Source: Deltaproteobacteria bacterium
GTDB lineage: Bacteria; Desulfobacterota; Binatia; UBA9968
Direction of reading: 5' to 3'
Length of the DNA: 19,632 bases
Assembly: GCA_016184235.1 (NCBI GenBank)
Contig: JACPDC010000096.1
Span: 1 to 19,632, forward strand
The notes below the pieces were generated by a model that had not been told where the DNA came from, made no database searches, and worked only from the letters and a program-made list of their open reading frames with translations. Made by a program: the position numbers and the translations under genes. Below, piece after piece: positions 6,883-13,812 of this stretch (the first letter of the stretch is position 1; every line of letters begins with the position of its first letter).

Positions 6883-6926
6883 TCAGCTCTCAGCTTCTTA
6901 GCTGACAACTGAATGCTGATAGCTGA
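6883..6926. repeat. Imperfect inverted repeat of AGCTGA-type units
   Basis: TCAGCTCTCAGC (6883-6894) pairs with GCTGATAGCTGA (6915-6926) with one mismatch in 12. The loop contains further copies of the AGCTGA/TCAGC unit (AGCTGACAACTGA). It lies in the 84-bp gap between ruvB and the DUF2905 gene. Such unit-based hairpins occur between genes in many environmental genomes. No T-run is present, so I do not call it an intrinsic terminator. Confidence 0.55.
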
Positions 6927-6936
6927 TGGCCGAATT

Positions 6937-7974
6937 TTAAAAGAGGCTCTCCTGCTTCTTGGAGGCGCCCGGCGCGCCGGCGCCCTTTTTACGGCCGAAA
7001 TGCTCGTAGGCCAGAGAGGTGGCTACCCGTCCCCTGGGGGTGCGGTGCAAAAAGCCGGCCTGGATCAAGAACGGCTCGTACACGTCTTCGATCGTGTCCT
7101 TCTCCTCGCCGATCGCGGCCGCCAGGGTCTCCACTCCCACAGGCCCTCCGTCGAACTTGTCGATCAAAGTGACCAGGAGCAACGTGTCCATCTTATCGAA
7201 CCCCCTGGGATCCACTTCCAGCATCTTCAGGGCCTCTTCGGTGACCCGCCTGGTGATGACACCGTCGCCCCTGACCTGGGCGTAATCCCGCACCCGGCGG
7301 AGCAGCCGGTTGGCGATTCTCGGTGTTCCGCGCGAGCGGCGGGCGATCTCCACCATCCCCTCATGGTCTCCGGTCACTCCCAGAAGGGAGGCGGACCGGC
7401 TCAGTATCTGCGTCAACGTCTCCGGAGAATAAAAATCCAGGCGGAAGATCGCGCCGAAACGGTTGCGCAACGGCGAGGTCAGAAGCCCGGAACGCGTGGT
7501 CGCGCCGACCAGCGTGAAGCGCTTGAGATCCAGCTTGATGGAGCGGGCGGATGGTCCCTGGCCGATCATCAGATCGATCTGATAATCCTCCATCGCCGGG
7601 TAGAGGACTTCCTCGACGACGTGATTCAGCCGGTGAATCTCGTCGATGAACAGGACGTCGCCCTCCTCGAGATTCGTCAGCAGAGCCGCCAGGTCGCCCG
7701 GCCTCTCCACCACCGGACCGGACGTGGCCTTGACGTTGACTCCCATCTCGCGCGCGATGATGTAAGCGAGCGAGGTCTTGCCCAGACCCGGCGGCCCGTG
7801 GAACAGGAGATGGTCCAGGACATCCTTCCGTCCCCGAGCGGCGGCGATCGCCACTTTGAGATTCTCCTTGACTTGGTCCTGGCCCAGGTACTCTTCGAAG
7901 GTTCGGGGTCGGAGATTGACCTCGTATTTTAGATCCTCATCTGTTCTGTTGGGAGTGATCTGACGGGATTCCAT
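6937..7974 (-). CDS. ruvB: Holliday junction branch migration ATPase RuvB
   Basis: Predicted 345-aa AAA+ motor that, with RuvA, drives branch migration of Holliday junctions. Walker A is GPPGLGKT (residues 60-67) and Walker B is LFIDEIH (about 108-114). Sensor and arginine-finger regions (GATTRSG, SPLRNRFG) and the winged-helix domain (DTIEDVYEPFLIQAGFLHRTPRGR) follow in order. I chose ATG 7972-7974 over an in-frame TTG seven codons upstream: the family N-terminus begins about here, and the upstream codons come from an intergenic repeat. No clear Shine-Dalgarno precedes the ATG, which is odd for a highly conserved gene. The last residues are a lysine-rich tail ending KKQESLF. Confidence 0.96.
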   Translation of the reverse strand: MESRQITPNRTDEDLKYEVNLRPRTFEEYLGQDQVKENLKVAIAAARGRKDVLDHLLFHGPPGLGKTSLAYIIAREMGVNVKATSGPVVERPGDLAALLTNLEEGDVLFIDEIHRLNHVVEEVLYPAMEDYQIDLMIGQGPSARSIKLDLKRFTLVGATTRSGLLTSPLRNRFGAIFRLDFYSPETLTQILSRSASLLGVTGDHEGMVEIARRSRGTPRIANRLLRRVRDYAQVRGDGVITRRVTEEALKMLEVDPRGFDKMDTLLLVTLIDKFDGGPVGVETLAAAIGEEKDTIEDVYEPFLIQAGFLHRTPRGRVATSLAYEHFGRKKGAGAPGASKKQESLF

Positions 7975-7981
7975 ACTTACG

Positions 7982-8041
7982 ATCTCAGATTTCAAATCTC
8001 AGATTGCAAACTGAAGAGTTCCTATTTGAGATCTGAGATTT
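7982..8041. repeat. ATCTCAGATTT-type repeat cluster between ruvA and ruvB
   Basis: AAATCTCAGAT (7994-8004) and ATCTGAGATTT (8031-8041) are perfect 11-bp inverted repeats. A third, direct copy of ATCTCAGAT sits at 7982-7990, and AGATTTCAAATCT forms a shorter palindrome. The cluster fills most of the 102-bp gap between ruvA and ruvB. It could fold into alternative hairpins in the mRNA and may explain the missing ribosome binding site of ruvB. Confidence 0.6.
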
Positions 8042-8076
8042 GCCACTTGAAATTCAAATTTGCTCTGTAAATTTGA

Positions 8077-8625
8077 CTATTGGCTGAGCCTGCGCAGCGC
8101 CTCCTTCAATACCTCTGCCAGCGTTGCTTCTCCCTGCCGGGCGACCTCCCGCACGCTCCTCTCCGCTTCTCCCTGCCGGTAGCCGAGGTTCACCAGAGCC
8201 GAGACCGCGTCGCGCGTCAGCTGTGAGCCGTCGGCCCGCCCGGTCTCTGCCGAAGACACCCTGAGCATCTTATCCCTCAGCTCCACGATCATCCGCTCCG
8301 CGAGCTTCCTACCCACCCCGGGAATCGAGAGCAGCTTGAGGTGATCCCCTTCCTTGAGGGCGCGCGCCAGCTCCTCGACCGGGATGCCGGAAAGGATATT
8401 GAGCGCGAGCTTCGGACCGATGCCGGCGACGCCGTTGAGGAGCAGAAAGATATGCTTCTCCTCTTGCTCCATAAAACCGAAGAGCTGCAAGGCGTCCTCC
8501 CGCAGATGGGTGTGTATGTGAAGGCTGATCGTTCCGCCCACCTCGGGCAAACGATAAAAGACGTTGAGGGGGATGAAGATATGGTAGCCCACTCCGGCCA
8601 CGTCCACGATCACTTCGCCGGGCAC
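8077..8625 (-). CDS. ruvA: Holliday junction DNA-binding protein RuvA, 5' end disturbed
   Basis: RuvA forms the tetramer that holds the Holliday junction and loads RuvB. From GTG 8623-8625 the frame gives 182 aa, against about 195-205 usual. The OB-fold strand GEVIVDVAGVGYHIFIP and both helix-hairpin-helix motifs (GVAGIGPKLALNILSG, SIPGVGRKLAERMIVEL) are present, as is the C-terminal RuvB-binding domain. The first 12 or so residues (family pattern MI..L.G.L) are missing. In frame upstream, the codons spell STLEHK before VPGEV, matching the family, yet no start codon precedes them before a stop. A GTG reading MIS sits at 8663-8665, one base out of frame. The gene overlaps ruvC by 16 bp or more. 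Confidence 0.88.
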   Translation of the reverse strand: MPGEVIVDVAGVGYHIFIPLNVFYRLPEVGGTISLHIHTHLREDALQLFGFMEQEEKHIFLLLNGVAGIGPKLALNILSGIPVEELARALKEGDHLKLLSIPGVGRKLAERMIVELRDKMLRVSSAETGRADGSQLTRDAVSALVNLGYRQGEAERSVREVARQGEATLAEVLKEALRRLSQ

Positions 8626-9161
8626 TTTATGTTCCAGCGTTGAAAGGAGCTTTGATGGAGATCACAGATGGCGGCGGCCAGGGCGTCGGCCGCGTCCGCG
8701 GGGACTTTCCCCGACAGGCGCAGCAAAGAACCCACCATCTTCTGCACCTGCTCTTTGGTGGCCTGGCCGTACCCGGCGACGGCCTGTTTGATTTCAGCGG
8801 AGCTGTACTCGCGCACCTCGACGCGGCTCTCCGCGGCGGCAAGCAACGCCACTCCCCTGGCCTGGCCCAGCTTCAGCGCGCTCTGGGGATTGCGGGCGAA
8901 AAACACCTTCTCCAGGCTGATCCCCTGGGGCCGGTAGCGGCCGAGGACCTCTTGAAGACCGCGGTAGATACGGGACAAGCGGTTTGCCTGGTCGTGGCTT
9001 GCCGGAGAGCCGATGGTGCCGTGGGCCACATGAACGAGGGATCCTGCGGCCATCTCCACGACCCCCCAACCGGTAGCGACCGTGCCAGGATCGATTCCCA
9101 GTATCCTCCGGCTTTCTTTGGACGATTCCGCCGCCCGGTCGCAGCCCGGTGGAATACCCAT
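8610..9161 (-). CDS. ruvC: Holliday junction resolvase RuvC
   Basis: Predicted 183-aa endonuclease that cuts Holliday junctions symmetrically. The four acidic catalytic residues are visible: D24 (RILGIDPGT), E84 (ISLEKVFF), and D156 and D159 (ADAADALAAAI). The ATG at 9159-9161 shares one base with the yebC stop (TGATG), so translation is coupled; AAAGG lies upstream. About 18 extra residues precede the usual family start, so a shorter product is possible. The last 13 residues (SSFQRWNIKCPAK) overlap the disturbed ruvA 5' end and may themselves be altered. Confidence 0.95.
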   Translation of the reverse strand: MGIPPGCDRAAESSKESRRILGIDPGTVATGWGVVEMAAGSLVHVAHGTIGSPASHDQANRLSRIYRGLQEVLGRYRPQGISLEKVFFARNPQSALKLGQARGVALLAAAESRVEVREYSSAEIKQAVAGYGQATKEQVQKMVGSLLRLSGKVPADAADALAAAICDLHQSSFQRWNIKCPAK

Positions 9162-9907
9162 CAACTGGCCTTTTCCAAGAGCTCGTCCGGAATGTCAAAG
9201 TTCGCCGCCACGCTCTGCACGTCATCGTGGTCCTCGAGTTCCTCGGTGAGCTTGAGGATCTGCTCGGCGGAGGCGCCGGCCAGGGCCACGGTGTTCTTCG
9301 GAATCATGGTGACCTGGCCCTCCAGGACAGGAACGTCTTGGCGCCGCAAGTGCTCCCTTACCTTTTCGAAATCTTCCGGCCGCGTGACGATCTCAAAGAG
9401 ACCGCCCTCCTCCCGCACGTCCTCGGCGCCGGCATCGAGCGCGAGACTGATCAAACGGTCCTCTTCGATCTTGACTTTGTCGACCATGATCAAGCCCTTC
9501 TTGTCGAACATCCAGGCCACACAGCCGTTCTCACCCAGATTGCCTCCGTGCTTGGTGAAGAGGCGACGGATCTCCTGCACGGTCCGGTTCTTATTGTCCG
9601 TCAGGACCTGCACCATGATCGCGGCCCCGCCGGGACCGTACCCTTCGTAATGAATCTCCTCGTAGGTAACGCCTTCGAGCTCGCCCGTGCCCTTTTTGAT
9701 CGCCCGTTCGATGTTGTCGCCGGGCATGCTCGCGGCCCGCGCCGTCAACACGGCCGTGCGCAGGCGCGGATTGGCGTTGATGTCGCCGCCCCCCATACGC
9801 GCCGCCACGGTGATCTCCTTGATCAGCTTGGTGAAGAGCTTTCCCCGCTTCGCGTCCTTAGCCGCTTTTTTGTGCTTGATGGAACTCCATTTGGAATGAC
9901 CAGACAT
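9161..9907 (-). CDS. yebC: YebC/PmpR family regulatory protein
   Basis: Predicted 248-aa cytoplasmic protein, full length. It opens with the invariant MSGHSKWSSIKHKKAA, followed by FTKLIKEI and the GGGDINANPRLR loop. The central GYGPGGAAIMVQVLTDNKNR and the C-terminal acidic domain are typical. The family has been described as DNA-binding regulation and, in some members, relief of ribosome stalling at proline runs. Genes of this family often head the ruvCAB cluster, as here. An AAGGAG motif lies about 12 bases before the ATG, and a promoter-like element is found at 9938-9966. Confidence 0.95.
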   Translation of the reverse strand: MSGHSKWSSIKHKKAAKDAKRGKLFTKLIKEITVAARMGGGDINANPRLRTAVLTARAASMPGDNIERAIKKGTGELEGVTYEEIHYEGYGPGGAAIMVQVLTDNKNRTVQEIRRLFTKHGGNLGENGCVAWMFDKKGLIMVDKVKIEEDRLISLALDAGAEDVREEGGLFEIVTRPEDFEKVREHLRRQDVPVLEGQVTMIPKNTVALAGASAEQILKLTEELEDHDDVQSVAANFDIPDELLEKAS

Positions 9908-9937
9908 ACAGGCAAGGAACTCCTTCTGCTGACCGCT

Positions 9938-9966
9938 AAACTAGCACAATCCTCATTCTGGGTAAA
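9938..9966 (-). promoter_or_regulatory. Probable sigma-70 promoter of the yebC-ruvCAB train
   Basis: On the minus strand, TTTACC (9961-9966) is separated by 17 bp from TAGTTT (9938-9943). The TG one base before the latter makes an extended -10. It lies about 30 bp upstream of yebC, directed into it. The spacing is ideal and the match moderate. Confidence 0.5.
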
Positions 9967-10034
9967 CGGTTTCCCGCCACGGCGACGCGAAGGTCGAGGT
10001 GCGTATCCGACTCTACCTGCCCGGCGGGTGTTGT

Positions 10035-10349
10035 CTAGCTGGCTTTTGCGGGTCGAACCGTGCAGTCGGCGTAGATCTGAATGGAGTCCTCCGCTATCCG
10101 AGAACCCTGCGTAATGAGCGTCACTATGCTCCGTACATTGCGGCTGACATTGTCGATGTCGCTAACAGGAAACCCGTCCCGCAGAAATCTCCCGATCAGC
10201 TTGTCCTCCTGCAGGGTTATAATCTGGAGCGACTCAGGCTTGTCCGCTTTGAAGTAGTGCTCGGTCCCACGGGCACAGTTGTCCAATTCCCTCTGCAGCT
10301 TCGCCGAGATTTTTATGCCCACAAACAACCGTTTATCTAACTCGTACAT
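10035..10349 (-). CDS. Uncharacterised protein downstream of the XRE regulator
   Basis: Predicted 104-aa soluble protein starting at ATG 10347-10349, with an excellent AAAGGAGG site six bases upstream, so it is clearly translated. The start (KRLFVGIKIS, then a helix) and the strand LQIITLQEDKLIG faintly recall the N-terminal half of 2'-5' RNA ligase/2H phosphoesterase proteins. However, the family's catalytic His-x-Thr is not present. The rest (FPVSDIDNVSRNVRSIVTLI) I do not recognise. It lies 12 bp after the XRE gene and is surely in the same operon. A non-catalytic nucleotide-binding role would be guesswork. Confidence 0.65.
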   Translation of the reverse strand: MYELDKRLFVGIKISAKLQRELDNCARGTEHYFKADKPESLQIITLQEDKLIGRFLRDGFPVSDIDNVSRNVRSIVTLITQGSRIAEDSIQIYADCTVRPAKAS

Positions 10350-10361
10350 AGGGGGCCTCCT

Positions 10362-11228
10362 TTACCTCCATCCCTTGGTCTGGAAATGGAGAGGATCTCT
10401 TAAGTTTTGCAATTCCCGGTAGTAATAAAGCGCCGCGGGCCTTCGATCCTTAAATCTCAGGCGGCTGAGAAATGCAAGTTCCTCCTGGGTCAAGTCTCCG
10501 CTCAGGGACGTGTCTTGGAGAAACTCTCTCAGCCCGGGTTCCTCGCCTGTCGCCGGTTCCAGGTCCCTTTCCACGAACTCAAACTGCTTTATCCTTTCAC
10601 GGCCCGATTCAGCGGCCAGAACGACCTTCATGCCAAAGGTCACAAGATCGATGTCCCAGGATTGAATAAGCGGTTCCAGGAAATAGGTGAAGTTCTGTAC
10701 CGACAGGTTGAAGATATCGGTATCCAGGAACTCCAGAACGATTACCCGCATCTCCTGGAAGCTTTTTTGGTTGAGCCGAGCGACCACCCGGAGCCAATCC
10801 TCGTTTTTCCATTCTTCCTTGGCCACTCCCTTGGCTACGTCCAAAAGTTTCTGCGTGACGAGGCGCTCGATCTCCCCGAAGGGTTCCTTTTGAAAGATAG
10901 AGCGCAGTTGGTTGGTCTTCTCAGATTTGCACTTGCGCAGAATCAGTTCTCTGATCTCTTGAAACAACGGCGTCGCGGTTTCTTCGATCTTTCTCTTGAG
11001 CTCCTCCCTGCGCTGTGCGTCGGCCAGCTTTGCCAGCTCTCCAGTCGGAAGTTTCAAGAACGCCTCGATCTTTTCATAAATGTCCGACCGATTGGGCGCG
11101 GGAAGAGATTTCCTGCCGGTCAGCAACTGAGAGATATAAGACTCTGTCACCTCTGCCGCCGCAGCCAGGTCCCTCTGCTCGTGTCCCAGTTGTTCCAGCC
11201 GATGTTTAACTAACTCTTTAATCTCCAT
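10362..11228 (-). CDS. XRE-type helix-turn-helix regulator with long C-terminal domain
   Basis: Predicted 288-aa protein. Residues 3-60 form a Cro/CI-type helix-turn-helix: HEQRDLAAAAEVTESYISQL, with the recognition helix around TESYISQLLTGRKS. The remaining 220 residues are mostly charged helix, with DIFNLSVQNFTYFLEPLIQS and ALYYYRELQNLRDPL; I recognise no domain there. The ATG at 11226-11228 follows an AAAGG about 10 bases away. Its promoter and a near-palindrome covering the expected transcription start suggest autoregulation. The C-terminal domain may sense a ligand or bind the 104-aa partner (inference). Confidence 0.8.
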   Translation of the reverse strand: MEIKELVKHRLEQLGHEQRDLAAAAEVTESYISQLLTGRKSLPAPNRSDIYEKIEAFLKLPTGELAKLADAQRREELKRKIEETATPLFQEIRELILRKCKSEKTNQLRSIFQKEPFGEIERLVTQKLLDVAKGVAKEEWKNEDWLRVVARLNQKSFQEMRVIVLEFLDTDIFNLSVQNFTYFLEPLIQSWDIDLVTFGMKVVLAAESGRERIKQFEFVERDLEPATGEEPGLREFLQDTSLSGDLTQEELAFLSRLRFKDRRPAALYYYRELQNLRDPLHFQTKGWR

Positions 11229-11246
11229 GGTGTTTCTGCCTTTGAT

Positions 11247-11262
11247 TAACTGAATTCGGTTA
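11247..11262. promoter_or_regulatory. Candidate operator palindrome
   Basis: TAACTGAATTCGGTTA is palindromic except for one symmetric pair and is centred on GAATTC. It abuts the -10 element of the XRE gene promoter on the downstream side, where a bound repressor would block transcription. A related AGTTAATTCA string occurs at 11311-11320 within the opposite promoter. Confidence 0.4.
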
Positions 11263-11291
11263 TTTATACTATATTTTATCGAGTGTGTAAA
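11263..11291 (-). promoter_or_regulatory. Promoter of the XRE regulator operon
   Basis: On the minus strand, TTTACA (11286-11291), a 17-bp spacer and TATAAA (11263-11268) form a strong sigma-70-like promoter. It points into the XRE gene, whose ATG is about 35 bp downstream of the -10. Confidence 0.6.
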
Positions 11292-11299
11292 TATTCAAC

Positions 11300-11328
11300 T
11301 TGACAACTTGAGTTAATTCATCTAGGGT
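11300..11328 (+). promoter_or_regulatory. Probable promoter of the sigma factor gene
   Basis: A perfect TTGACA (11300-11305) is followed after 17 bp by TAGGGT (11323-11328). It is directed towards the sigma gene and would give a leader of about 115 nt to the ATG at 11450. It stands back-to-back with the XRE promoter, only 8 bp separating the two -35 elements. Confidence 0.5.
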
Positions 11329-11449
11329 AGGTTCATTCATTTTAAGGCATCGGGTTTCACTTCCCCTAAGGTATTGAAGGGCCTGTCGAAGGCGGTTGAA
11401 GGCGCCCAGCCCTTGCGTTAACAAGCTATTTTTCACACGCGACTTGGAG

Positions 11450-12979
11450 ATGCGTCACAACAATCCCATTGATCGGGGAGAGCCCGGCCTTTTACCGCAG
11501 GAGGTAGAGGATTCGCCGGATATTGATTTGCAGGAGCCGTCTCGGGAAGCTAGCTGGGACCCTGATCAACTGCTCAATCCGGAAAATCCTATAGAGGAGG
11601 TGGCGGATGAGGAAGTGGCGGACGCGGATCTTGAGAGCGGCCTTTCGGAGAAGGCAAGAAATCCGGTTATTCTATATCTCCGGGAGCTGGGATCCATCCC
11701 CCTCTTGAGTCGCGAGCAAGAAATTACCCTGGCCCAGAAGATCGAGGAGGGTGAGGCCCAGATCACCACAGAGGCTTTATCGTCCCTTCTCGCGCTCCGT
11801 TGCGCCCTCGATCTCGGGAAAAAGGTCGCTGCCGGACTCGTAAATGTGCGCGATGTGGCGAGGGATCCGGACGAGACATCGGCAAATCTCCTGGTAGACG
11901 AAAAAACTCTCACAGCTCATTTTCGGACGCAAATGAGAAAGCTCCAGCATCTGGCCGGCAGTTATGAAAGCACCGTCCGGCAACTGGAAAAGCGAATGAG
12001 TCAAGGGCATCGGGAGCGGCTCGATAAGAAACTGATCCGGCAGAGAGAAAAAATCGCCCCCGTAGTGAAGAGTCTCCGGCTTAACCGCGGCCAGATCGAG
12101 ATTATTATTGAATCCCATAAACGGACCTACGAGAGACTCAAGGAGCTGGAACAGAAAACGGGAGGAAAAGCAAAAAGGGTAGCGATTCAAGCCATCGAGA
12201 AAGAGATGGGAATGGCTGCCCAGGAAATTGCACGGAGGGTTCAGAGCATTATTGACAAAATGGCGCAGGTCGCCTTGGCCAAGAAGAACTTCATCGAGGC
12301 CAACCTCCGTCTCGTTGTGGCCATTGCGAAAAAGTACGGCGGCCGGGGCCTCCAGTTGCTCGATCTAATCCAGGAAGGCAACCTCGGCCTTATGAGGGCC
12401 GTAGACAAATTTAATCACCGGCTCGGTTTCAGGTTTTCAACTTACGCCAGCTGGTGGATACGTCAGGCTATCACCCGGTCCCTATCGGATCATTCCCGCA
12501 CCATCCGTATCCCGGTCCACATGGTGGACTTGGCTACCAAATTTACTCGAACCGCTGTTTACCTCAACCGCAAACACAGCCGGCGGCCCACTCTGGAGGA
12601 GATTGCCGCTGAGATGGGAATGCCGGTAGAAAAGGTCGAGCCCATCCCCAACCTGGTAAAAGAGCCGCTTTCTCTCGAAACGCCGATAGGCGACGGAGAA
12701 GAGGCCTGCCTCGGTGACCTGGTCAAGGATGAGCGCTCGACGGACCCGGAGAAAGCGGTTCTTGATCTCAACCTTCAGGAGGAGACGCGAAGAATCCTGG
12801 CGACTCTCAGCCCTAGGGAGGAAAAAATCATCCGTATGCGCTTTGGTATCAGAGAGAAATCGGATTATACGCTCGAGGAGACGGGGAAAATTTTTAGCGT
12901 CACGCGTGAAAGAATTCGTCAAATCGAGGCCGCGGCCCTGAGAAAGCTCCGCCACCCACAGAGAATTATCACCCTTTGA
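11450..12979 (+). CDS. RpoD-like sigma-70 factor lacking region 1.1
   Basis: Predicted 509-aa sigma factor that directs RNA polymerase to promoters. Region 1.2 is NPVILYLRELGSIPLLSREQE (in two parts here). A non-conserved, strongly helical insert of about 170 residues follows. Region 2 (NLRLVVAIAKKYGGRGLQLL, FRFSTYASWWIRQAI), region 3 (RRPTLEEIAAEMG, PLSLETPIGDGEE) and region 4 (YTLEETGKIFSVTRERIRQI, then LRKLRHP) come in order. Region 1.1 is absent, the start being a short acidic stretch. This suggests an alternative group 2-type factor, though some primary factors are also short. The start is uncertain: GGAG abuts ATG 11450 directly, and an in-frame TTG at 11396 has GAAGG upstream. Confidence 0.93.
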   Translation: MRHNNPIDRGEPGLLPQEVEDSPDIDLQEPSREASWDPDQLLNPENPIEEVADEEVADADLESGLSEKARNPVILYLRELGSIPLLSREQEITLAQKIEEGEAQITTEALSSLLALRCALDLGKKVAAGLVNVRDVARDPDETSANLLVDEKTLTAHFRTQMRKLQHLAGSYESTVRQLEKRMSQGHRERLDKKLIRQREKIAPVVKSLRLNRGQIEIIIESHKRTYERLKELEQKTGGKAKRVAIQAIEKEMGMAAQEIARRVQSIIDKMAQVALAKKNFIEANLRLVVAIAKKYGGRGLQLLDLIQEGNLGLMRAVDKFNHRLGFRFSTYASWWIRQAITRSLSDHSRTIRIPVHMVDLATKFTRTAVYLNRKHSRRPTLEEIAAEMGMPVEKVEPIPNLVKEPLSLETPIGDGEEACLGDLVKDERSTDPEKAVLDLNLQEETRRILATLSPREEKIIRMRFGIREKSDYTLEETGKIFSVTRERIRQIEAAALRKLRHPQRIITL

Positions 12980-13018
12980 GGCCGTCACGGCGACTAACAG
13001 CCGGACCAAGCGCTCTGT

Positions 13019-13047
13019 TTGCCCGGCCGCGTTAAGGGTGCTAAGAT
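13019..13047 (+). promoter_or_regulatory. Possible promoter upstream of the cysteine-rich protein gene
   Basis: TTGCCC (13019-13024), a 17-bp spacer and TAAGAT (13042-13047) resemble a sigma-70 promoter. It would start transcription just before the hairpin at 13084-13117. The match is partial and chance occurrence is possible. Confidence 0.3.
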
Positions 13048-13083
13048 GAACATGTTCCTTTAGAGCTTCTTTTCAATTCGGCG

Positions 13084-13117
13084 AACCTCTGAGCTTTAAA
13101 CGAGCCGGAGGTTTTTT
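13084..13117 (+). terminator. Rho-independent terminator or leader attenuator
   Basis: AACCTC (13084-13089) pairs with GAGGTT (13108-13113), followed by TTTTTT at 13112-13117 and more T after one G. It lies 105 bp after the sigma factor stop and 23 bp before the next ATG. It may end the sigma transcript or act as an attenuator in the leader of the next gene. The loop is long (18 bases), so strength is uncertain. Confidence 0.5.
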
Positions 13118-13139
13118 GTTTTTACCCAGGGAGGATGAC

Positions 13140-13583
13140 ATGTCAGAGACAATGGCTCCAAGCAAACTGCAAGACGGAACGCTGATCCGGCATAAAGTGA
13201 CGGGGTACGAAGGGCGAATAGAAGGCGTCACGGAGATTAAGACGTGCTTCACCGCGGGAGGGACTCTGCTGGAAAAGTCCAATAGCAAGCAGACCTTTCA
13301 ATACCGCGTGGCTGTCAAGGGAGAAACCATGCGGCGGATCGCGCCGGCCGAGGATTTGGAGATATTGGAAACGGCCACGCAGGTCGTCTGCGCCCGCTGC
13401 CAATTTTCTTTCAGGACCAAACCGGGCCTGGGCGAGAAGCCCGCGGGCCGCTGCGAGTGCGGGGGATGGATCTGCCCGTCGTGCCTGGACTGCCGGGATG
13501 CGGGGGAGCAGTCCCGCTGCCTGAAGCAGCGCAAGCGCCTAGCCAGGAAACTCGCGTTACAGAAAAAAGCCGGGGTGGGTTGA
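13140..13583 (+). CDS. Cysteine-rich, probably zinc-binding hypothetical protein
   Basis: Predicted 147-aa protein. The N-terminal 80 residues (GTLIRHKVTGYEGRIEGVTE, then CFTAGG and YRVAVKGETMRRIAPAEDLE) look like a small beta-barrel. The C-terminal part carries eight cysteines, C84-x2-C87 and then C105-x-C107, C112-x2-C115-x2-C118 and C127, enough for two zinc sites. A basic tail ends the protein. ATG 13140 has GGGAGG upstream; the longer frame from 13116 lacks this. I do not recognise the family. A nucleic-acid-associated role fits the basic tail and zinc ribbon but is inference. The stop overlaps the promoter of the next gene. Confidence 0.8.
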   Translation: MSETMAPSKLQDGTLIRHKVTGYEGRIEGVTEIKTCFTAGGTLLEKSNSKQTFQYRVAVKGETMRRIAPAEDLEILETATQVVCARCQFSFRTKPGLGEKPAGRCECGGWICPSCLDCRDAGEQSRCLKQRKRLARKLALQKKAGVG

Positions 13584-13608
13584 CATAAGGGCTGAAACAA
13601 CGTAGAGT
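13580..13608 (+). promoter_or_regulatory. Promoter of the RRM protein gene
   Basis: Perfect TTGACA (13580-13585), 17-bp spacer, TAGAGT (13603-13608). The -35 hexamer contains the TGA stop codon of the upstream gene. Transcription would start near 13615. Confidence 0.55.
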
Positions 13609-13812
13609 GGCTTTACTTCTTCAGTATAGGGCCTTCTGAAAGAGGAAAAGACAAAGGTTGAAGGCCCAGTCAGTCTCTCCTTGCGAAACGATACCTAAAG
13701 GATAAACCGACCAGAGCGTGGTTCCAGTCTTTAAGTTCCCCATGTTCTGCTCCCATTAGCGGTCAGCTTCTCAGGGTCAAAGACACCAACATTCTCTTAT
13801 AAGGAGGAGAAC
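13609..13812 (+). promoter_or_regulatory. Long untranslated leader of the RRM gene
   Basis: About 200 bases without an open frame worth calling, between the promoter and the ATG of the RRM protein. The segment ends in a very strong AAGGAGGAGAAC ribosome binding site. Long leaders are common in cold-induced RNA-binding protein genes, where they regulate translation. I see no recognisable riboswitch. Confidence 0.35.

Noticed and set aside
9149..10114. Plus-strand open frame (321 codons) opposite yebC
   Set aside because: YebC on the minus strand is full length and unmistakable. The plus-strand translation has no domain.
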